A stretch of 45,550 bases of DNA. It comes from Chitinophagaceae bacterium (GTDB lineage Bacteria; Bacteroidota; Bacteroidia; Chitinophagales; Chitinophagaceae). The stretch's first letter is position 1. Each line of letters starts with the position of its first letter. The notes below the pieces were generated by a model. It worked only from the letters and a program-made list of their open reading frames with translations, was not told the DNA's origin and searched no databases. The position numbers were made by a program, and so were the translations under genes. Positions 6,333 through 15,738 of this stretch are shown here, one piece after another. The DNA lies in the NCBI GenBank assembly GCA_020847395.1, contig JADLCD010000051.1, positions 1 through 45,550 of the forward strand, given 5' to 3'.

Positions 6333-9300
6333 ATGAAAAAAATTTTAACCGCAGCATTGCTGTTGTTCATCTTTTATGTGCATAAAGCAACCGCACAAAC
6401 AACAAGAAATGTAAGTACCTATACAGAACTAACAGCAGCCATTACGGCCTCCGCTGATGGTGATATTATCAAGTTCACAAAAAACATTGTAATTACTGCG
6501 GAAATTGCATCGTCAAAAACACTCATATTTAACGGTAATGGTTATACGATAACTGTACCTGTACCTGGCTTGGATGAGGCAGGAAAATTCAATACCAGCC
6601 CCTCTGCTTTCAGGGTATTTAGCCTGACTGGTGCAAAAACCACTACCATCAATAACTTAACCATTAGTGGAGGGTATCTATCTTCGGCTTCCGGAGGAGC
6701 GATAACCATAGCAAGCGGGCACACTTTAAAAATCAATAATTCCACTATTAGTAACTCTCGTTCTGCTTCAGGTGGTGGGATTAATAATGATGGAGGTACC
6801 GTATATATGATGGGTTGTCAGGTAATCCGTAACGCTGCAGGTTATGGCGGTGGATTTTTAAATCAAACCAGCAGCAAAATGTTTGTTGAAAAAAGTACTT
6901 TCTCCGAAAATAGAAGTACCTCAGCCAGTGGTGGTGGCGGTGCAGGAGAAAACAAAACTGCAAGCTATTTATACATCAATAATTCAACCTTTTCAAATAA
7001 TAAAAGCACCGAAATAGGCGGAGCCATCAATAACAGCGCCGCAATATATGCAGTGAATAGCAGTTTCACCGGTAATGTAGCATATGGCAATTATACCGGT
7101 GGCGCAATAGGGAATAATGGCGGTACTGTATATGCGGCAAATTGTCTTTTTGCATACAATTACCATCGCGCATCAGGAACTACTGCAAGTCCTACAACAT
7201 ATGTACTTGATGATGTACAGGCTTATTCCTCTCCGGGTAATGTTCACCTGTATTATTGCATTTACCATGCATCATTAAGCTCAAGTGGAGTTGATTATAG
7301 CACAGGTCACAATATCAATTATACCGGTAATGCAACAGGAACCGACAACAGCATATTTTCCGGCGGTGCATTAACACGTATTACTGATGGCACAGGAACA
7401 GAAATAGGCGATGCATCTACCGGAAAGGTATTTCAGCCATTTTTATATGACAATGGTAACGATATAGCACCTACGCTTAAAACAGGCAGCTTTATGCTTA
7501 TTGCAGCCAACAGGGGTACAAAGGCAGGATTTACCAGCAACAACGGCTCACCAATAATAGGATATTATGACACGCTGGCTACCACTCCTGCGTGGGTAAA
7601 CCTTGTAAGCAGTCCCGCTTCGTCATATATAGTTACCACCGACCAGATAGGCACAATCCGCGCTGATCCATCAGCCGTTGGTGCTATTGATGCCGGTGTA
7701 TCAGGTACTGCAGGCATAGTAGATAATTTATACATGTTGAAAGTAAACTACTCAGCAGATGGTTCTGTAACCGGCGGCACAGTGTATGGAGATGTATATC
7801 CTTCCGGCACATCCGTAACGCTTACGGCAATACCTAATACAGGAAAACAATTTGTACGCTGGGATTATGTGGTAGGAGGAACAGGCTCCGCGTCTGCCAC
7901 CAATCCTTATACCGTGATAGTTAATAAGGATATTACCCTCGTTCCCGTTTTCCAAAATGCTACTGGCGGTAGTTACAGCATTACCTATGCAGGCAACAAC
8001 AATACTTCAGGCACAGCACCGGCTACAGGAAATTATACCGCATCCACAACCATTGCATCGGTAGGAGCACTCAAACGCTCCGGCTATATTTTTGACGGGT
8101 GGAATACCAGCCCCAACGGGTCTGGCACAAATTATATTGCGGGGGCTACCTATAGTTCCGGAACCAATCTTGTATTGTACGCTAAATGGAAAGATAATTT
8201 CTGGCGTGGCACGTCAAGCACCGCTTATGCAACTACTGCCAACTGGGGATCAGGTGTAATACCTGCAACAGGAGAAGATATTGTTTTTGCGGAAGATGCG
8301 GTTAAAGACCTGATAGTAGACCAAAGCAGGGCGGTTGGCAATATTCAGTTTTCTGCCGCTCCTTATAAAATGGTATTGGGTAATTTTAATATTACCGCTA
8401 CAGGCATAACAAACTACAACAGCACCAGCTATATACAAACCAACGGAACAGGCAAATTTACTATGGCTGTAAGCAATGGAACAACAGTATTTTTCCCGGT
8501 AGGAAACAGCGCTTACAATCCTGTATCTGTAAAAAACAATACCGGCACGGCAGATAACTTTAGTGTGCAGGTATTAGATGAACTGTATATGAATGGCTCT
8601 AACGGAACTGTTTCCACAGCATCCCGTGTTAAACGTACCTGGGATATTTCCAAAGCAACAGGCAACGGAGGCTCAGGTATTGATTTTATATTCAACTGGA
8701 ATGCCGGGGAAACCGTGAGCCTTACTACTCCTGCATTGTTCCACTACAGCAGCGGCTGGTCAAAACAAACAACAGGCACTACAGCCAGCACAGCCACCAG
8801 TTTAACTTACACAGGTTACACCGGAACATTTTCACCATTTGCAATAGCAGATGCCAATGCTACATTACCGGTAACCTGGCTAAGCTTTAAGGTACAAAAG
8901 CAATATAATAATGCGCTGCTTACCTGGGTAACCGCTACTGAATATAACAACAAAGATTTTGTGATAGAGCACAGTATTAATAATAAAGATTGGGAAACCA
9001 TAGCAGTAATCAGTGCTAAGGGAAATAGTCTTACAGAAAAGAAATATGAATATCTGCACACTAACCCCGAAGAAGGCGTAAATTATTACCGCATACGCCA
9101 GCGTGATAACGATGGTAAGAACAGCTTCAGCAGTGTACAGGTTTTGCAATTTGAATCTCCCAACTCCCTGAGTATTTATCCCAACCCCGTAGTAAATGGC
9201 AATTTGAATGTGCGTATTAAAAAGCCGGGGTTACTTAAAATATATACCAATAATGGTCAACTGGTGGTTCAGAAAAAATTAGGCGTTGCAGGAAAGCATA

Positions 9301-9380
9301 CTATCAGCATGCAAACACTTGCAAAAGGAATATACAGGCTGGTATTTGAAAATGAAACAGTATCGATAGTCTTACAATAG
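6333..9380 (+). CDS. Secreted T9SS type A cargo: beta-helix adhesin with InlB-type repeats
   Basis: The 1015-residue protein begins with a signal peptide (1-21, ending ATAQ). Residues 25-360 form a right-handed beta-helix of the polymorphic/choice-of-anchor kind, with many GG(A/G)I-NN and NNSTFSNN repeats. About 468-540 is a bacterial repeat domain (GGTVYGDVYPSGTSVTLTA, then FVRWD). About 548-620 is a Listeria-Bacteroides (InlB B) repeat ending GTNLVLYAKW. Residues 622-840 are a beta-rich region starting with a TANWGSGVIP segment. About 845-940 is fibronectin-III-like (LPVTWLSFKV... NYYRIRQRDNDG). The C-terminal 70 residues (LSIYPNP onward) are a T9SS type A sorting domain. It should be exported by Sec, moved across the outer membrane by T9SS and attached or released. 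An adhesive or matrix role is inferred; no catalytic site is visible. A good terminator follows. Confidence 0.88.
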   Translation: MKKILTAALLLFIFYVHKATAQTTRNVSTYTELTAAITASADGDIIKFTKNIVITAEIASSKTLIFNGNGYTITVPVPGLDEAGKFNTSPSAFRVFSLTGAKTTTINNLTISGGYLSSASGGAITIASGHTLKINNSTISNSRSASGGGINNDGGTVYMMGCQVIRNAAGYGGGFLNQTSSKMFVEKSTFSENRSTSASGGGGAGENKTASYLYINNSTFSNNKSTEIGGAINNSAAIYAVNSSFTGNVAYGNYTGGAIGNNGGTVYAANCLFAYNYHRASGTTASPTTYVLDDVQAYSSPGNVHLYYCIYHASLSSSGVDYSTGHNINYTGNATGTDNSIFSGGALTRITDGTGTEIGDASTGKVFQPFLYDNGNDIAPTLKTGSFMLIAANRGTKAGFTSNNGSPIIGYYDTLATTPAWVNLVSSPASSYIVTTDQIGTIRADPSAVGAIDAGVSGTAGIVDNLYMLKVNYSADGSVTGGTVYGDVYPSGTSVTLTAIPNTGKQFVRWDYVVGGTGSASATNPYTVIVNKDITLVPVFQNATGGSYSITYAGNNNTSGTAPATGNYTASTTIASVGALKRSGYIFDGWNTSPNGSGTNYIAGATYSSGTNLVLYAKWKDNFWRGTSSTAYATTANWGSGVIPATGEDIVFAEDAVKDLIVDQSRAVGNIQFSAAPYKMVLGNFNITATGITNYNSTSYIQTNGTGKFTMAVSNGTTVFFPVGNSAYNPVSVKNNTGTADNFSVQVLDELYMNGSNGTVSTASRVKRTWDISKATGNGGSGIDFIFNWNAGETVSLTTPALFHYSSGWSKQTTGTTASTATSLTYTGYTGTFSPFAIADANATLPVTWLSFKVQKQYNNALLTWVTATEYNNKDFVIEHSINNKDWETIAVISAKGNSLTEKKYEYLHTNPEEGVNYYRIRQRDNDGKNSFSSVQVLQFESPNSLSIYPNPVVNGNLNVRIKKPGLLKIYTNNGQLVVQKKLGVAGKHTISMQTLAKGIYRLVFENETVSIVLQ

Positions 9381-9412
9381 TATTACTCTTTAGGGATGAT
9401 TTATGAAAAACG

Positions 9413-9441
9413 AAGCGGCTGTTCCAAAAGAATAGCCGCTT
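9413..9441 (+). terminator. Intrinsic terminator after the T9SS type A adhesin gene
   Basis: The stem AAGCGGCTGTTC / GAATAGCCGCTT has 12 bp including one G-T wobble and a 5-nt loop. It is followed by TTT, and lies 32 bp after the adhesin stop codon. It would end the adhesin transcript before the branched element at 9610-9713. Confidence 0.75.
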
Positions 9442-9609
9442 TTATGTTTAAGCTATCCTAAACCCTCCTTTAATTCTTTCAGTTTATAATATACTTCATT
9501 AACCCCAGGTTACTTGCACTCCTGAATACCTATATGCCAACTTTTTCCCTGTTCAACCCGTAGTAATAAGCAGGCAGGTTAAAAAAATGTGCCGTGGGTT
9601 GGGCCAGGA

Positions 9610-9713
9610 GCATTCAAAATTGTCGCTGGCTGGTGGAACACCAGCCAGGGCGGCCCGCCGTGGGCGGTGTCTTCACCGCCCACGAAGCCAGGCAATGCGA
9701 CAATTTTAAATGC
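9610..9713. repeat. Branched palindromic element: outer stem with two inner perfect hairpins
   Basis: Outer arms 9610-9626 and 9697-9713 (core AAAATTGTCGC / GCGACAATTTT) are complementary at 16 of 17 positions. Inside lie hairpin 1, CTGGCTGGTG-gaa-CACCAGCCAG (9626-9648), and hairpin 2, CGTGGGCGGTG-tctt-CACCGCCCACG (9659-9684). Both are perfect. Together they make a three-way junction. The interior is much more GC-rich than the surroundings. No protein is plausible: the 67-codon frame over it is low complexity. It resembles a MITE or REP-type mobile structure or a structured RNA, standing alone between two secreted-protein genes. Confidence 0.7.
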
Positions 9714-9865
9714 ACCCATTGGGCTTGACCGTAACATTTTACCTTTTTACCGATTAAAAAAGATTATAATAAATCTGTATCAGCCATTTTGATAACTTGC
9801 AATAAAGCTAAAAAACAGGAAACTACTTGTTAAGACCTGCTCAAAATTGTTCAATAGGTTTTGGT

Positions 9866-12304
9866 ATGATGTTGAGGTTAATTATTTTTCCCGCTTTGCT
9901 GGTATTGTGGATTTCTCCGGCCTTTTGCCAGGATCAATCCTGCCCGTATAATATTAACTTTTCGGCAGGTAGTCTTTCTTCCTGGTCTGCACAAACTGGT
10001 TTAGTAAATGGACCTACGCTTCAATACCCTGTACCTAATACAGGTGTATCATCCATTTCCGAGTACAGTATTTCAACCACAGGAATACGGGTATTAACTT
10101 CGTCCAGTACTGACAAATTCGGCAACTTTCCTACTATTCCAACCATTAATGGTTACGCATACGGTTATGCTATTAAATTAGGTTCAGAATCCACATCATG
10201 GGATCTTGGAACCAATGAACGTAGCCCGGGGGGCTTTATTAGGTCTGTTACTTATACGGTTAATGTTCCTGCCGGTTTGCCGTCTGATCCATATACCATG
10301 ACGTATGCTTATGCCCTGGTTCTTGAAAATGGTACCCACAACTCAAACCAGCAACCTGAATTTACAGCTACAGTAAAAGGGCCCGCAGGCATCATCACCT
10401 GCGCTTCCCCATCCTATTACCTGCCCACATTTAATGATGCAAACGGTGGAAATGGTCAAACACCTACGGGAGCTACTCTTGATTCAGCAGCCGCAATAGC
10501 CGATGGTTTTTCATTAAGTCCTACCCTGTTTCTTTCGCATTCCGGTCAAAACAACAATAATGGCACCTTGCTGCAGGATGTGTGGACCAAGCCCTGGACG
10601 GAAGTAACTTTTGATCTGTCAGCGTACCGTGGGCAACAGGTAACACTTACTTTTGAAGCCAACAACTGCACACCAGGCGCGCATTTCGCCTATGCCTATA
10701 TTGCATTACGCAATGATTGCGGCGGACTAAAAATTTCGGGTGTTGAAAAAGCCTGTAGCAACAGTAATACCGTTTATTCAATACCGGCATTAGCCAACAG
10801 CACGTATACATGGACAGTACCTGCCGGATGGACAATAATTTCCGGAAACAATACCAATATTATAACAGTAAAACCCGGTACTGCAGGAGGGCTGATTACA
10901 GCGCAGGAAGTAAATAGTTGTGCAGACCTGAAGGATACAATTAGCGTAAGTACGCTACCACCAACAGTTGCAGGTTCTGTTACAGGTGGCAATACTGTTT
11001 GTGAAGATGCCAATAGTACAACGCTAACACTTAATGGTGCAACAGGAAATATACTTGGCTGGCAGTCTTCAACAGATGGGCTTACCTGGTCAGGCATTAA
11101 CAATACAACTCCTCAATATACCGCCCAAAATATTAATACCACCACTGAATACAGAGCCATTGTGCAAAATGGAGGCGCTTGCAGCGTTGATACAAGCGGC
11201 GCAGCAATAGTTACTGTAAATCCCAAAACTGATGGGGGAGCGTTAAGTCCATCTGATTTTTCGATTTGCATAAACCAAACACAAAACAACATCATCACGC
11301 TTAACGGAAGCGTGGGACAGGTTCAGAACTGGCAATATTCCTACGACGGAACTAACTGGAATAGTTTTTCACCCATTAACACAAGTACAAACTATAATAT
11401 CACTTCGGTTAACCAAACCACTTACTACAGGGCACTGCTGAAAAGCGGCGTGTGCCCTGCTGATACCAGCGCTACAGCTAAAATTGAATTCATTAATGTT
11501 GCTTTTCCTGCAGCAACTATAATTCCGGACTCTGCTTCCATATGTTTTGGAACCAGTACGGTAATAAATGCTACCGTTACTGCAGGCACTAATTATTCCT
11601 GGGCCGAAACAACCACTTTAACCAATACAGGCGATGGACAGGTTAATGGATTGCCCTATACTATTCATGCAACTGCAACACCACAACAAGATACAGACTA
11701 CGTGCTGAGCGTTACCAATGCAGGGTGTCCCAATACATTCCTGGATACATTTCATGTTTTTGTTACGCAGCCTATTATTGTATCTGCCGGCAATGATACC
11801 TCAATCGTTGCCAGCCAGCCGCTGCAAATGAATATCAGCGTCAATGATTCACTTGCCAATCAATATACCTGGATACCGGGCACGGGGCTGGATAATATTC
11901 ATATTGTCAATCCTGTTGCTAATCTTGCAAATATGGCAGGCAGTACTATAACCTATACTATAAGAGCTACAACGGCAGATGGTTGCTTTGGTGAAGATGA
12001 TATAAAAGTGATGGTATTTACAACAGCTCCTGATATTTTTGTTCCTTCTGCATTTACGCCCAATGGCGATGGACGAAATGATGTGCTCAGGGCTATCGGC
12101 GTAGGGCTTTCCAGGCTATATTATTTCCGCATCTACAATCGCTGGGGGCAACTGGTTTACAATGCTACTGACATGGAAAAAGGATGGGATGGTACGGTTA
12201 ACGGGCGCTTGCAAACAACCGATACATATGTATATACTGCCCAGGGAATTGATTTTACAGGAAAGCTGATTACCAAAAAGGGAACCATAACTTTGATCAG
12301 GTAA
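9866..12304 (+). CDS. Secreted T9SS type B cargo: Ig/PKD-like repeats with gliding-motility C-terminal domain
   Basis: From the ATG at 9866 the product has 812 residues, starting with a signal peptide (MMLRLIIFPALLVLWISPAFCQ). An earlier TTG at 9827 would place 13 non-hydrophobic residues before it and is less likely. About 27-290 is a beta-sandwich-like domain of unknown type. About 295-365 is PKD-like (TWTVPAGWTIISG). About 367-453 and 455-542 are two related Ig-like repeats (GWQSSTDGLTWSGI / NWQYSYDGTNWNSF; EYRAIVQNGG / YYRALLKSGV). Two more beta domains follow. The final 90 residues (DIFVPSAFTPNGDGRNDVL ... YNRWGQLVY) are the gliding motility-associated type B sorting domain. Type B cargo is exported by T9SS and often kept at the surface. 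Function beyond adhesion or binding cannot be read. Confidence 0.88.
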   Translation: MMLRLIIFPALLVLWISPAFCQDQSCPYNINFSAGSLSSWSAQTGLVNGPTLQYPVPNTGVSSISEYSISTTGIRVLTSSSTDKFGNFPTIPTINGYAYGYAIKLGSESTSWDLGTNERSPGGFIRSVTYTVNVPAGLPSDPYTMTYAYALVLENGTHNSNQQPEFTATVKGPAGIITCASPSYYLPTFNDANGGNGQTPTGATLDSAAAIADGFSLSPTLFLSHSGQNNNNGTLLQDVWTKPWTEVTFDLSAYRGQQVTLTFEANNCTPGAHFAYAYIALRNDCGGLKISGVEKACSNSNTVYSIPALANSTYTWTVPAGWTIISGNNTNIITVKPGTAGGLITAQEVNSCADLKDTISVSTLPPTVAGSVTGGNTVCEDANSTTLTLNGATGNILGWQSSTDGLTWSGINNTTPQYTAQNINTTTEYRAIVQNGGACSVDTSGAAIVTVNPKTDGGALSPSDFSICINQTQNNIITLNGSVGQVQNWQYSYDGTNWNSFSPINTSTNYNITSVNQTTYYRALLKSGVCPADTSATAKIEFINVAFPAATIIPDSASICFGTSTVINATVTAGTNYSWAETTTLTNTGDGQVNGLPYTIHATATPQQDTDYVLSVTNAGCPNTFLDTFHVFVTQPIIVSAGNDTSIVASQPLQMNISVNDSLANQYTWIPGTGLDNIHIVNPVANLANMAGSTITYTIRATTADGCFGEDDIKVMVFTTAPDIFVPSAFTPNGDGRNDVLRAIGVGLSRLYYFRIYNRWGQLVYNATDMEKGWDGTVNGRLQTTDTYVYTAQGIDFTGKLITKKGTITLIR

Positions 12305-12361
12305 AATGTAAAATTTAAAATACGCCTGATTACTCTTCCCAAAATCTTCTATTTTTAAGTG

Positions 12362-13057
12362 ATGAAAGTATTAATTGTTGACGATAACAAAATTGCCAGA
12401 ACAACTATGAAGCAACTGGCAAGCCAGGTGAAGGATATAGTAGTTACAGGTGATTTTGCCAACGCGATAGACGCATACAGTTTTTTGAAGGAAAAACCTG
12501 CGGATTTGCTATTGCTTGATATTGAAATGCCGGGGATGACGGGTTTGGAGCTCACTAAAAATCTTGATAACAACAGGCCGGTAATTATTTTTACCACTTC
12601 TAAAAAGGATTATGCTGTTGAAGCCTTTGAGCTTAACGTTGCCGACTATATTGTTAAACCTGTAACGCCGGCAAGGTTTATCCAGGCTATTGAAAAAGCC
12701 AGGGAAATCATTGAAAGTAGCCAACAGGAAATAAAAGTGGATGAAGATGAATTTATTTTCATCCGCGACTCCAATATTGTGCGCAGGTTAAAAATTGATG
12801 ATATCCTATTTGCTGAAGCAATGGGTGATTATGTAAAGCTGCATACAGCTCAAAAATTTTATGCTATTCATACCACCCTTAAGGCCGTAGAGGAAAGATT
12901 ACCGGCTTCAAAATTCATCAGGGTACACCGTTCATATATTGCTGCCGTTCAAAAAATAGACACTATCCGGGATGGGGCCCTTGTTATTAATGGAAAACCT
13001 GTACCTGTTGCAGATGCGTTCAGAACATCACTTAATAAAAGAATGAATATACTATAG
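12362..13057 (+). CDS. LytTR-family response regulator (REC-LytTR), set 1
   Basis: This 231-residue regulator (ATG at 12362; a GTG one codon earlier is possible) has a receiver domain at 1-115. It has the acidic pair Asp7/Asp8, phosphoacceptor Asp53 in LLLDIEMPG, Thr in FTTSK and the conserved Lys in VKP. A LytTR DNA-binding domain at about 128-231 contains DDILFAEAMGDYVKLHT and FIRVHRSYIA. It should dimerise on phosphorylation and bind paired direct repeats. It follows the T9SS type B gene by 57 bp. It is closely similar to the regulator at 20859, so the two are probable paralogues. No LytS-type kinase is adjacent; the hybrid kinase at 13477 is the nearest candidate partner. Confidence 0.9.
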   Translation: MKVLIVDDNKIARTTMKQLASQVKDIVVTGDFANAIDAYSFLKEKPADLLLLDIEMPGMTGLELTKNLDNNRPVIIFTTSKKDYAVEAFELNVADYIVKPVTPARFIQAIEKAREIIESSQQEIKVDEDEFIFIRDSNIVRRLKIDDILFAEAMGDYVKLHTAQKFYAIHTTLKAVEERLPASKFIRVHRSYIAAVQKIDTIRDGALVINGKPVPVADAFRTSLNKRMNIL

Positions 13058-13198
13058 TACCGTTTCCGTACTCACCGATAGTTTATGCCTGCTCAACGAC
13101 AAGCGCTTTTCCGCTGTCATTTTTCGTTGTCTCTTTGTACTGTTAAAGTAAACGTAGTTCTTATATTTTTTTCATAAGCAGTTAGTTTTGGTTAAACA

Positions 13199-13226
13199 GG
13201 GCTGTATTTCCATACAGTCCTTTTTT
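13199..13226 (+). terminator. Intrinsic terminator between LytTR gene and small membrane protein gene
   Basis: The stem GGGCTGTAT / ATACAGTCC (one G-T pair, 4-nt loop) is followed by six T. It lies 140 bp after the regulator stop and only 16 bp before the next start codon. A box that fits the Bacteroidota -7 consensus (TAGTTTTG, 13183-13190) lies just upstream. The hairpin could therefore be the very start of the downstream transcript and act as an attenuator instead of simply ending the upstream one. Confidence 0.65.
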
Positions 13227-13242
13227 ATTTCTACACAACAAA

Positions 13243-13443
13243 ATGAAACTCAAACAAATCATAATATTCGTTTTTCTTACCGTATTGCTCATAGTGATCA
13301 TGTATGCGTTGCTATATGCTATCGATAATCATAAGAACAGTTTAATAGTTGTTTTTTGGGGTATAATGGTAATATTAAACATTGCATTTATCAGTAATTT
13401 TTTTCTTCGGTTTATGAAATCACCAAATCGCCGGGAAAAATAA
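13243..13443 (+). CDS. Small two-helix membrane protein of unknown function
   Basis: This 66-residue product has two hydrophobic segments (about 4-26 and 33-55) joined by a short polar turn (DNHKN) and a basic tail (SPNRREK), consistent with a hairpin in the inner membrane with both ends in the cytoplasm. I do not recognise a family. It sits 33 bp upstream of the hybrid kinase and on the same strand. A role as an accessory to that kinase is a guess from position only. The frame is well formed and begins with ATG after the AT-rich terminator tail. Confidence 0.55.
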   Translation: MKLKQIIIFVFLTVLLIVIMYALLYAIDNHKNSLIVVFWGIMVILNIAFISNFFLRFMKSPNRREK

Positions 13444-13476
13444 CCGGATTATTGTAAATTGGGCTTTCAGTATATA

Positions 13477-15678
13477 ATGAATCCTCATTTTAAATACCTG
13501 CTCCTCTCCGTTTTTATAGCAGCGCTTTTATTAATCGTTTTTTTGCAGTTCAACTCCAACAGGAGCATCAATAAATTAATTGATGGCAATGAAAGCCTGC
13601 TGAACAATATAGAAGTAAAAACAAACCTGCAGCGCCTGCAAACCAATATTATAATACTGGAAAGCAAGGTGAGGGGGTCAGTAATTAGCGGGGCAGCGCA
13701 GGAACCAGGTTACCTGGCATCAGAAATAAAAGCAGTAAATGAAATACTACCGGTATTAGATAGTCTTACGGAAGATAGTTCTGTTATTCTCCTGATGCAT
13801 AGCCTCAGTGGTTTTGTAAAAGATAAAATTGATTTCAACAATAAAGTTATTTACGCTTTTCAAAACAAAGGGAAGGCAGAGGCAGAACAGCTCATCAACA
13901 CACAACGCGGCAAACAACTAACTGATTCTATAAAATTAATCTGCACCCAGATTGAAGATATGCATCAGCGCACTGTTACAGGGCTTATAGAACAGGCTGA
14001 CATCAACGGCATAAAAGCTAAAACCCTTGGCAGCATAATGGCAGTAATAGCAGTGCTGGCTTCTATTTTTACTTTTGTGTACATAGCCTATAAGGTAATG
14101 CAACAGCAGCAATTAATTGCAAGATTAAATATTTCAGAAAAGAAGGCTAAGGATGCTGCGCAAACAAAAGAAAGTTTCCTGGCAAATATGAGCCACGAAA
14201 TACGGACTCCTCTCAATGCCATCCTGGGATATACCAATATATTACAACGAAAAAATCTTGATAAAGAATCAAAACAACAAATTCAAATTATTCAGCGCTC
14301 CGGTGAAAACCTGCTGACTATCGTAAACGATGTGCTGGATCTATCAAAGATTGAGGCCGGTATGATGCGTATTGAGTCAGCGCCTTTCAGCATAAGAGGA
14401 TTAATTCATTCTGTAGAAACGATGCTCAGCTCCAAAGCCGCAGAAAAACAATTGCAGCTATCCACAACCGTTAGCAATGATTTACCCGACGAGCTGGAAG
14501 GTGATGCTACAAGACTTACACAGATTTTGGTTAACCTTATTGGCAACGCTATAAAATTTACAGATAAAGGAAGCATTTTAATCACAATAAACAATCTTGG
14601 AGTTAACGGTGATACTATTCAAACAGGCATTACAGTAACAGATACTGGTATAGGCATTGCAAAAGAAAAACTCAATTTAATTTTTGAACGGTTTCAGCAG
14701 GCAGAAGATGCTGTTACACGTAAGTATGGAGGTACGGGGCTTGGGCTTTCCATTGTAAATGAACTGGTATTGCTGCAAAAGGGAACGATTACTGCTGAGA
14801 GTGAGCCGGGTAAGGGCACGGTTTTTCATATCACTATTCCTTACAAACTTTCTTCTCTTAAAATACATCCAACTGCTAATCAACTTTCAGATGTTTCATT
14901 GCATGCCGGTTTTGATAAAATAAAAATATTGGTAGCAGAAGATAATGAGATTAATCAGAGCCTTATAAAACACTTGTTTAAAAATTGGCAACTTAACTAC
15001 GACCTGGTAAAAAATGGTAAAGAAGCTATTGCATTATTACAAAAGGAAAACTATGATCTTATTTTGATGGATATACAGATGCCTGAAATGGATGGTTATA
15101 CTACCACGCAACAAATTCGGGAAACGCTGAAAAAAGATATCCCTGTTATTGCTATGACAGCACATGCAATGGCAGGGGAAAGAGAAAAATGCCTTAGCTA
15201 TGGCATGAATGAATATATTTCAAAACCCTTGCGCGAGGAGCTACTATATAAGATGATTGCCATGTTTACCAATGGAAATGAGTACAGGAAAGAAGCAAGT
15301 AATAGTTTAAATCAAAGCGCTGCACAATTTCATTCTTACAATACAATTAATCTCCAATACATGCGGGAAATAAGCATGGGAAATACAGCATATGAAAAAG
15401 CAGTAACAGAACAATTTATAGAAATCATTCCTGAAAACCTGGAAGCACTTAAACAATGCTGGCAGCATGGCAATATTACTGGCCTAAAACAAACTGCGCA
15501 TAACATGAAAACATCTGTATCAATAATGGGGCTTACAGATACCTTGCAACCATATCTCGATGCTTTGGAGCATGAAACGCTTTCTGAAAATTCTTTTCTG
15601 CAATACTATGCCTCATTAAAAAAAATATGCATAAACGCGCTTGAAGAAGCAAGGCAATTACGTGATAATTTACCGTAA
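13477..15678 (+). CDS. Hybrid sensor histidine kinase with REC and C-terminal Hpt domain
   Basis: From the ATG at 13477 (a TTG at 13459 is a weaker option) the kinase has 733 residues. TM1 is about 6-24. A helical extracytoplasmic sensor region resembling CHASE3 or a four-helix bundle lies at about 26-180, and TM2 at about 186-207. HisKA contains phosphoacceptor His240 in ANMSHEIRTPLN. The HATPase has N, G1 (DTGIGI) and G2 (GGTGLGLSI) boxes. A receiver domain has Asp532 in LILMDIQMPEMDG. An Hpt domain has His675 in TAHNMKTS. It could run a complete His-Asp-His relay internally and hand phosphate to a separate regulator, most simply the LytTR protein at 12362. The stimulus is unknown. Confidence 0.92.
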   Translation: MNPHFKYLLLSVFIAALLLIVFLQFNSNRSINKLIDGNESLLNNIEVKTNLQRLQTNIIILESKVRGSVISGAAQEPGYLASEIKAVNEILPVLDSLTEDSSVILLMHSLSGFVKDKIDFNNKVIYAFQNKGKAEAEQLINTQRGKQLTDSIKLICTQIEDMHQRTVTGLIEQADINGIKAKTLGSIMAVIAVLASIFTFVYIAYKVMQQQQLIARLNISEKKAKDAAQTKESFLANMSHEIRTPLNAILGYTNILQRKNLDKESKQQIQIIQRSGENLLTIVNDVLDLSKIEAGMMRIESAPFSIRGLIHSVETMLSSKAAEKQLQLSTTVSNDLPDELEGDATRLTQILVNLIGNAIKFTDKGSILITINNLGVNGDTIQTGITVTDTGIGIAKEKLNLIFERFQQAEDAVTRKYGGTGLGLSIVNELVLLQKGTITAESEPGKGTVFHITIPYKLSSLKIHPTANQLSDVSLHAGFDKIKILVAEDNEINQSLIKHLFKNWQLNYDLVKNGKEAIALLQKENYDLILMDIQMPEMDGYTTTQQIRETLKKDIPVIAMTAHAMAGEREKCLSYGMNEYISKPLREELLYKMIAMFTNGNEYRKEASNSLNQSAAQFHSYNTINLQYMREISMGNTAYEKAVTEQFIEIIPENLEALKQCWQHGNITGLKQTAHNMKTSVSIMGLTDTLQPYLDALEHETLSENSFLQYYASLKKICINALEEARQLRDNLP

Positions 15679-15738
15679 GTTTTGGGTCTTAGCCAGGTTA
15701 GGAAAGTATATTTCAGGCAGCGTAACCCAAAACTCACG
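15674..15738. terminator. Inverted repeat between convergent genes (probable bidirectional terminator)
   Basis: Arms 15674-15687 (CGTAAGTTTTGGGT) and 15725-15738 (ACCCAAAACTCACG) match at 13 of 14 positions around a 37-nt spacer. One arm overlaps the stop of the hybrid kinase and the other overlaps the stop of adenine deaminase. The position between convergent genes suggests a shared terminator, though the long loop is unusual and T-tracts are short. Confidence 0.5.

Noticed and set aside
9589-9792. 67-codon frame across the branched element
   Set aside because: The composition (Gly, Pro, Trp) is explained by the GC-rich hairpins; no start context and no family resemblance.
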